A DNA stretch of 18,318 nt. Origin: Scatosoma sp045656625. GTDB lineage: Bacteria > Bacillota > Clostridia > Christensenellales > Borkfalkiaceae. The notes under the pieces were generated by a model that did not search any database, was not told the DNA's origin, and worked only from the letters and a program-made list of their open reading frames with translations. Every line of letters starts with the position of its first letter. Within the stretch, counting starts at the first letter, position 1. The stretch spans positions 1 through 18,318 of the forward strand of contig JAZORL010000112.1 of the NCBI GenBank assembly GCA_045656625.1. Direction: 5' to 3'. The translations under genes were made by a program, and so were the position numbers. This document shows positions 14,606 to 18,318 of this stretch, piece by piece.

Positions 14606-15439
14606 ATGAAAGAACTTTGGAAACAAGTAAAATCCGCCGTTTGGGATTTTGCGGACGGCTACGGAAAAATTATTGCCGTTGCACTCGTGGTGTTGAGCGT
14701 GGGCGTTTTGGCGATTTCGATTATCAAGAAAATCGTTAAAAAGACGTCGACGAAAAGCCGCAAGATTGACAACTCCGCAGCATCCTTTATCACGGCGATT
14801 GTATCGCTCATTGCGTACACGGTGCTGTTTATTATCTTTATTGCGGCGCTCGGGTTCTCGACGGAAGGCATTATCGCGGGGCTTTCGTCCGTAATGCTTG
14901 CCGTTGCGCTCGGCTTGCAAAGCACGCTCGCATCCTTGGCAAACGGCATTTTGTTGATTTTCACCAAGCCCTTCAAGGCAGGGGATTTCGTTGATATCGG
15001 CGGTACGTCGGGTACGGTCAAGGAAATCAAGCTCTTTAGCGTAAAGCTTGTCACAACGGATAATTTGACAGTAATTATTCCGAATAATACGGTGTTCGGT
15101 TCGACGATTATCAATTATAGCAAGCACCCGATTCGTAGATTGGATTTGGTGCTTTCCGTGTCCTATGATTCGGACGTGGAAAAGGTGAAAAAGGTCGTGC
15201 TGGACTACGTAGAAAAGGACGAACGCATTGCCAAAGATCCCGCGCCCTTCTTCCGTTTGACGGAGTACGGCGCAAGCTCACTTGATTTCACTCTTCGCAT
15301 TTGGGCGAAAGTGGGAGATTTTTGGAGCGTGAAATTCGATTTGCTCGAAGGCTTTATCACACTCTTCCGTGAAAACGGTATCGAAGTGCCCTACGACACG
15401 CTTGACGTGCACGTGGTAAAATCGGATAAGGGGGTGTAA
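14606..15439 (+). CDS. mscS: MscS-type small-conductance mechanosensitive channel
   Basis: This 277-residue membrane protein opens when membrane tension rises and relieves hypo-osmotic pressure. Three helices are visible: about 21-45, 57-83, and the pore-lining TM3 (about 88-115), which is rich in Gly/Ala as required. The family signature follows: PFKAGDFVDIGGTSGTVKEI (122-141) and the beta-domain VIIPNN (157-161). The remainder forms the cytoplasmic cage. Length and layout match the minimal MscS. The Shine-Dalgarno AAGGA overlaps the upp stop. The small membrane-anchored protein begins 4 bases after it, so the two may be produced together. Confidence 0.93.
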   Translation: MKELWKQVKSAVWDFADGYGKIIAVALVVLSVGVLAISIIKKIVKKTSTKSRKIDNSAASFITAIVSLIAYTVLFIIFIAALGFSTEGIIAGLSSVMLAVALGLQSTLASLANGILLIFTKPFKAGDFVDIGGTSGTVKEIKLFSVKLVTTDNLTVIIPNNTVFGSTIINYSKHPIRRLDLVLSVSYDSDVEKVKKVVLDYVEKDERIAKDPAPFFRLTEYGASSLDFTLRIWAKVGDFWSVKFDLLEGFITLFRENGIEVPYDTLDVHVVKSDKGV

Positions 15440-15443
15440 GCGT

Positions 15444-15911
15444 ATGTTGTATGGATTGTTGATTTCGTCGGCGGCGGCGAAGATGATTTTGCATTACGGC
15501 GTATGCCTTGCCCTTATTCTTGCTGCGCTGTTGGCGCTTGGTTTTAGCAAACGCAGAACGAAAAAAGAGGTTCGTTTTGACTTTGTCAAAAAGCAAATCG
15601 AAAAATCGAAAACGTGTGCGGAAAAACTGCTTGCAACAAAGCATAAAGTGCCGATTTTGGGCTCGACAAAGCTGCTCAAACTCGCAGCGAGCGTAGAAGA
15701 ATCGACGTGGTACGCCCTGCAAGTGGTGGAAATCAAGAAAGAAATGCTTTTTGAGGGCGTGGCGAACAGTTTGGATTTGCTTGCGACCAAGCTTGTCAAC
15801 ACAGCGTCGGAGGGGTACGTTTCCTTGCAAGACTTTGAAGAAAACGTGACGGAAGCGATTCAAACGCTTGATGGCGCGATTGAGAAGGTAAACGCAATTA
15901 TTGGAAGATAA
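15444..15911 (+). CDS. Small membrane-anchored protein, unknown function
   Basis: No known family is recognised. The 155-residue protein has one hydrophobic N-terminal helix (about 12-34), which could act as an uncleaved anchor. It is followed by the basic stretch SKRRTKKEVR, which would keep the rest of the chain in the cytoplasm. The soluble part (about 45-155) appears mostly alpha-helical and may form a coiled coil or helical bundle (regular hydrophobic spacing in about 95-150). There are no catalytic motifs. It begins 4 bases after the MscS stop with a GGGGGTG site inside that gene, suggesting a joint role with the channel, but this is inference from position only. Confidence 0.7.
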   Translation: MLYGLLISSAAAKMILHYGVCLALILAALLALGFSKRRTKKEVRFDFVKKQIEKSKTCAEKLLATKHKVPILGSTKLLKLAASVEESTWYALQVVEIKKEMLFEGVANSLDLLATKLVNTASEGYVSLQDFEENVTEAIQTLDGAIEKVNAIIGR

Positions 15912-15928
15912 ACGAAAGGAAAAGAAAA

Positions 15929-16624
15929 ATGAAACGAATCATAGCGATAGGCGGTGGGGAGCTCCGCGAGAGAACGACTCTCAAAATCGACGAATATCTC
16001 GCAACGCTTGCGAAAGAGCACGCAGGGGAAAATAGAGCAAACGCGCTGTTTATCCCTACTGCCAGCCATGATTTTATGCCCTATTATAATACTTTCCATA
16101 AGGTATATACGGGGATTTTCAATATCAAAACGGACGTGGCGCTCACCGTGTTTAAGGACGTGGATAGAGAAAAATTGCAAGCCAAGTTTGAGAAGGCGGA
16201 CTTAATCTACGTTGGCGGTGGCGACACCGTGTTTATGATCGAGCATTGGAAGAAAACGGGAGTATTGGAGCTGCTCAAAGCGGCATACGAACGAGGCGTG
16301 ATTATCGCAGGGCTTTCGGCAGGGGCGATATGTTGGTTTACGGATATGTACACCGATTCGGAAGCGGCGCTTGGCGAAGGGGAGAAGTATGCAATGTTTC
16401 AAGGCTTGGGCTGGCTTGATGGGAAAATTTCCCCGCATTACGGCTCGAGAATGCTTGACTTTGACGAAATTGTATGCTATAATTTCGACTGTGCTTACGG
16501 AATTGAAGACAATGCGGCTCTCATTATCGAGGACGGAGAAATTGTTGGAAGCGTATCGAGTGGCGGAAAAGCCTGGAAGATAGAGCGCAAGGACGGAGCA
16601 ATACAAAAGACGGAAATCGTATAA
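15929..16624 (+). CDS. Peptidase E-like serine hydrolase (S51 family)
   Basis: This 231-residue cytoplasmic protein belongs to the S51 peptidase E group, which includes aspartyl dipeptidases and cyanophycinase relatives. The nucleophile is S130 in AGLSAGA (127-133). The preceding YVGGGDT (94-100) and the downstream SPHYG (168-172) with H170 are characteristic, as is the starting IIAIGGGE. Substrate preference (Asp-X dipeptides or another peptide) cannot be read from the sequence. It is preceded by an AAAGGA site 17 bases after the membrane-anchored protein, and tRNA-Leu starts 20 bases after its stop. A strong promoter-like element lies inside its 3' third. Confidence 0.88.
   Translation: MKRIIAIGGGELRERTTLKIDEYLATLAKEHAGENRANALFIPTASHDFMPYYNTFHKVYTGIFNIKTDVALTVFKDVDREKLQAKFEKADLIYVGGGDTVFMIEHWKKTGVLELLKAAYERGVIIAGLSAGAICWFTDMYTDSEAALGEGEKYAMFQGLGWLDGKISPHYGSRMLDFDEIVCYNFDCAYGIEDNAALIIEDGEIVGSVSSGGKAWKIERKDGAIQKTEIV
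16455..16483 (+). promoter_or_regulatory. Promoter-like element inside the peptidase E gene
   Basis: TTGACT (16455-16460), 17 bases, then TATAAT (16478-16483), with TG just before the -10 box (extended -10). The start point would be near 16490, which is 155 bases before tRNA-Leu. It could give the tRNA its own transcription, but because it sits inside coding sequence it might also be chance. Confidence 0.45.
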
Positions 16625-16644
16625 AAGCGATTTTCGAAGAATAT

Positions 16645-16729
16645 GCGGACGTGGCGAAATTGGCAGACGCGCAGGTTTCAGGTTCCTGTGGGTAACACCG
16701 TGTGGGTTCAAATCCCTTCGTCCGCACCA
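16645..16729 (+). tRNA. tRNA-Leu (anticodon CAG), with weak stems
   Basis: A class II tRNA of 85 bases with encoded CCA. The acceptor arms GCGGACG and CGTCCGC pair perfectly. The D-arm carries AAATTGGCAGA. The anticodon arm is CAGGT-TTCAGGT-TCCTG, giving anticodon CAG for leucine codon CUG. A T-T mismatch closes this stem (tRNA positions 31 and 39). The T-arm GTGGG-TTCAAAT-CCCTT also has a T-T mismatch (50-64) and a G-T wobble. The variable arm is present. The identity is clear, but the two mismatches make it a less regular tRNA than the tRNA-Ser at the other end of the window. A strong terminator follows 10 bases later. Confidence 0.93.
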
Positions 16730-16739
16730 TGGTAGGTAT

Positions 16740-16782
16740 ACAGACCTGTGCTTAATAAAAAGCACAGGTCTGTAAGATTTTT
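16740..16782 (+). terminator. Terminator after tRNA-Leu
   Basis: A perfect 14-bp stem (16740-16753 with 16760-16773) with a 6-base loop is followed by AAGATTTTTT. It closes the housekeeping transcript, and beyond it the sequence becomes AT-rich. The T-run also runs into the -35 region of the recombinase promoter. Confidence 0.88.
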
Positions 16783-16811
16783 TAGACAAAATTAAAGAAA
16801 TATGTTAGAAT
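16783..16811 (+). promoter_or_regulatory. Promoter of the serine recombinase
   Basis: TAGACA (16783-16788) and TAGAAT (16806-16811) are separated by 17 bases. Transcription would begin near 16818, inside a nested inverted repeat whose left arm overlaps the -10 box. This arrangement suggests repression or attenuation of the recombinase. Confidence 0.5.
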
Positions 16812-16848
16812 CATAGCCGTGATTGTGTTTACAATGATTGCTATGATT
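16809..16848. repeat. Nested inverted repeat at the recombinase start point
   Basis: Outer arms AATCATAGC (16809-16817) and GCTATGATT (16840-16848) enclose inner arms ATTGT (16822-16826) and ACAAT (16831-16835). As DNA this is a dyad over the -10 box and start point. As RNA the right part would form a hairpin followed by TTTTATTTT just before the GGAGG site (16857-16861) of the recombinase. Confidence 0.75.
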
Positions 16849-16866
16849 TTTATTTTGGAGGAACAA

Positions 16867-18033
16867 ATGAAAAAGAAAGTTGCGGCATATTGCCGCGTAA
16901 GCACAAAAGAAGACATTCAACAGCATAGTTTAGAAGCGCAAAAGAAATATTATCAAAGAATCATAGAGCAAAACCCGAATTATGAGTTTGTAGGGGTATA
17001 TGCAGATACTTCAAGTGGTTTACGTAAGAAAAATCGCGTACAGTTTGAGAAATTGTTGCGCGATTGCAAGAGAGGAAAGATTAATATCATTTTTACAAAA
17101 TCTATCAGCCGTTTTGCAAGAAACACATTGGATTTTTTAAAGGTGATAAGGGAGCTAAAATATATAGGAGTCGATATATTTTTTCAAAATGAGTATATTT
17201 GGCTACAAAGTCAAAGGAGTGAACGAGATATGGCAATTCATGCAGCATTAGCGCAAGAGGAAAGCGTAGCAAAAAGTAGAAGTATTAGATGGGGGTTAGC
17301 CCATAGCTTTGCAAGCGGGACGTCCGGCTTAGCAAATCGAGTTTGTTATGGATATACAAATGACAGTCAAGGGAATCTTATTATTGACAAAGAAAAGGCA
17401 GAGAAGGTAAAGCTGATTTTTGCTTTATATTTAAGTGGATATAGTTTATCGAAAATTGCAAAAGAATTGAAAGCGAAAGGCATTTTATCGCCTACGGGTA
17501 AAGAAACTTGGACAAGTATGACAATTGATAAGATATTGACAAACGAAAAGTACGTTGGAAACGTTATTTTACAAAAAACTTATATTCCTGACGTATTGAA
17601 ACAAAAACAGAAAAAGAATGAAGGTGAGATTGCTCGGTATTTATATGAAAATAATCACGTTGGGATTATTGATCAAGAGCTGTTTGAGGCTGTGCAAGAA
17701 GAAAGAAATAGGCGAACGAATGTGGAGTTAAACGGAAAGGGGAAAACTGTAAGAAAGAATACAAGATTTTCAAGTAATGATTCGCTTTCGGAAAAAATTC
17801 AATGTGGGGAGTGTGGGCGTAATTTTAGAAGGATTACGACGCACTCTGGGGAGATTGTTTGGCGTTGTGCAGGTCGTGTTGAGAAAAATGGAACGTGTAA
17901 AGTTCGAACGGTGAAGCAAAGCGAGATTGATGATGAATTGCGGGAATATTTTGGAAAAGAATTGCCTCATCAAGAAATCTGTCAATCCGTAAAAAGAATC
18001 TCGATTGCGGATAATGTTATAATTGTTGAGTAA
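16867..18033 (+). CDS. Serine site-specific recombinase (resolvase + recombinase domains)
   Basis: This 388-residue enzyme cuts and rejoins DNA through a phosphoserine link to move a mobile element in or out of the chromosome. The resolvase domain (about 4-140) begins AAYCRVSTKED with R10 and the nucleophile S12, and contains SISRFARNTLDF (79-90) with R82 and R85. The recombinase domain (about 155-255) carries GYTNDSQG and the NEKYVGNVILQ segment. A zinc ribbon follows: C313 and C316, then C334 and C344. Large serine integrases are usually 450-600 residues with a long coiled coil inserted in this region; here the chain ends only 44 residues after the last Cys, so that coiled coil is short or absent. 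The ATG follows GGAGG by 5 bases. Earlier in-frame starts (16819 onward) lie in the inverted repeat and are rejected. Confidence 0.93.
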   Translation: MKKKVAAYCRVSTKEDIQQHSLEAQKKYYQRIIEQNPNYEFVGVYADTSSGLRKKNRVQFEKLLRDCKRGKINIIFTKSISRFARNTLDFLKVIRELKYIGVDIFFQNEYIWLQSQRSERDMAIHAALAQEESVAKSRSIRWGLAHSFASGTSGLANRVCYGYTNDSQGNLIIDKEKAEKVKLIFALYLSGYSLSKIAKELKAKGILSPTGKETWTSMTIDKILTNEKYVGNVILQKTYIPDVLKQKQKKNEGEIARYLYENNHVGIIDQELFEAVQEERNRRTNVELNGKGKTVRKNTRFSSNDSLSEKIQCGECGRNFRRITTHSGEIVWRCAGRVEKNGTCKVRTVKQSEIDDELREYFGKELPHQEICQSVKRISIADNVIIVE

Positions 18034-18069
18034 ATTTTATTTTATTGTAAAAAAGGTGACAGTAGTCTC

Positions 18070-18097
18070 TTGACAAAAGGCCGTCCGATGATATAAT
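18070..18097 (+). promoter_or_regulatory. Strong promoter in the spacer after the recombinase
   Basis: TTGACA (18070-18075), 16 bases, TATAAT (18092-18097). The -10 box is the left arm of a short AT-rich dyad (18092-18098 with 18103-18109). The ~170 bases that follow hold no convincing gene, so it may make a leader or small RNA running into the next gene. Confidence 0.6.
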
Positions 18098-18204
18098 TAA
18101 AAAATTATAAACATTATATCTAATTTGGAAGTTTATTGAAAATTTTTACAGTTTCGACAAAATATTTCTAACGAATTGAAAGTTAAACATTTAAATTCAA
18201 TATC

Positions 18205-18244
18205 TACTCGCAAAAAATATTGACAAATAATAATTTTGCGAGTA
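18205..18244. repeat. 11-bp perfect dyad over a promoter (probable operator)
   Basis: TACTCGCAAAA (18205-18215) and TTTTGCGAGTA (18234-18244) are exact inverted repeats with 18 bases between them. They flank the -35 box, and the right arm ends inside the -10 box of the promoter at 18220-18248. The GC-containing CTCGC/GCGAG cores stand out in very AT-rich DNA, which suggests selection for a protein-binding site. Confidence 0.75.
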
Positions 18245-18248
18245 TAAT
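18220..18248 (+). promoter_or_regulatory. Consensus promoter of the last gene
   Basis: A perfect TTGACA (18220-18225), 17-base spacer, and a perfect TATAAT (18243-18248), the strongest promoter in the window by match. The start point would be near 18255, about 23 bases before the ATG at 18278. It lies within the 40-bp dyad, so a repressor would block it directly. Confidence 0.8.
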
Positions 18249-18277
18249 AAAGTAGACAAAGTACTATAGAGGGTTTT

Positions 18278-18318
18278 ATGTATATCAAAAGGCAAAAATA
18301 TTTGGATAAATTAATAAG
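18278..18318 (+). CDS. 5' end of a gene, possibly an AAA ATPase of the DUF4143 type
   Basis: Thirteen codons are visible from the ATG, reading MYIKRQKYLDKLI, preceded by AGAGGG and a consensus promoter. This start resembles the N-terminus of the common bacterial ATP-binding proteins (AAA_14 with a C-terminal DUF4143) in which a Y-L-x-K-L-I segment precedes the Walker A loop. The motor motifs are beyond the window, so the family call is tentative. Placement beside a serine recombinase suggests mobile-element cargo. Confidence 0.5.
   Translation, partial: MYIKRQKYLDKLI

Larger units (their letters stand above)
16774..18318. mobile_element. Edge of an AT-rich mobile element with a serine recombinase
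   Basis: From the terminator of tRNA-Leu to the end of the window the DNA turns markedly AT-rich, with codon choice (AGA, TTA, ATA) unlike the genes before it. It contains a large serine recombinase, which integrates or excises mobile DNA, and the start of another gene. The left boundary is placed at the composition change; the true attachment site cannot be located from one end, and no convincing direct repeat was found within the window. The right end lies beyond the window. Confidence 0.55.

Noticed and set aside
16740..18110. Attachment-site direct repeats around the recombinase
   Set aside because: Only short AT-rich matches such as GACAAAA occur on both sides, no more than expected by chance in this composition.
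18118..18160. Tiny 11-codon frame after GGAAG in the spacer
   Set aside because: It would need a TTG start, has no recognisable sequence, and such frames are expected by chance in AT-rich DNA.

Overview
The window looks like the chromosome of an uncultured member of the Firmicutes, class Clostridia. The evidence is gene content and order: a DnaD-type primosome gene, DUF951, DegV, an ACT/UPF0210 pair, pepF, and the cluster sua5 - ywlE-like phosphatase - rpiB - upp, which recalls the ywlC/ywlE/ywlF...upp region of Bacillus subtilis. Shine-Dalgarno sites (AAGGAG, GGGGA) and TTGACA/TATAAT promoters are clear. Genus and species cannot be read from the sequence. Up to about 16,740 the DNA has balanced base composition. 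The last ~1.5 kb is visibly AT-rich and is probably the edge of a mobile element.

Layout. (1) Minus strand, 1-1970: a terminator, tRNA-Ser(GGA), a terminator, then a 571-residue DnaD-like replication protein. Its C-terminus resembles the zinc-bearing N-terminal module of DnaC/DnaI helicase loaders, but no AAA+ loader domain follows. (2) 1971-2229: a divergent control region with two well-formed promoters whose transcripts would overlap. (3) Plus strand, 2230-3930: an alpha/beta-hydrolase-fold protein with Arg at the nucleophile position and a beta-sandwich tail, then 2.1 copies of a 97-bp tandem repeat. (4) 4167-8195: DUF951, signal peptidase I, DegV, a two-helix membrane protein, an ACT regulator (UPF0237) and its usual partner UPF0210. 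UPF0210 is split by a one-base frame break. (5) 8223-8407: two copies of a 95-bp repeat. (6) 8435-16624: pepF, dnaB, sua5, ywlE-like, rpiB, upp, an MscS channel, a small membrane-anchored protein and a peptidase E-like hydrolase. (7) 16645-16729: tRNA-Leu(CAG) and its terminator. (8) 16774-18318: a serine recombinase under a promoter that overlaps a nested inverted repeat, then a 244-base AT-rich spacer with two strong promoters, the second inside a perfect 11-bp dyad. The start of another gene is cut by the window edge.

How the genes fit together. Two replication-fork proteins are present on opposite strands, the DnaD-like factor and the DnaB helicase, and both have unusual C-termini; DnaB ends in an SSB-like acidic tip. 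Most of the plus-strand genes are housekeeping genes in tightly spaced runs (0-30 base gaps with Shine-Dalgarno sites, sometimes overlapping the previous stop). They cover tRNA t6A modification, pentose-phosphate isomerisation, uracil salvage, osmotic safety valves, protein export and peptide turnover. No CRISPR array, rRNA operon or complete new defence system is visible. The most interesting items are the DnaB tail, the DnaD/loader-like fusion, the frame break in UPF0210, the two families of ~95-bp tandem repeats, and the regulated-looking edge of the mobile element.
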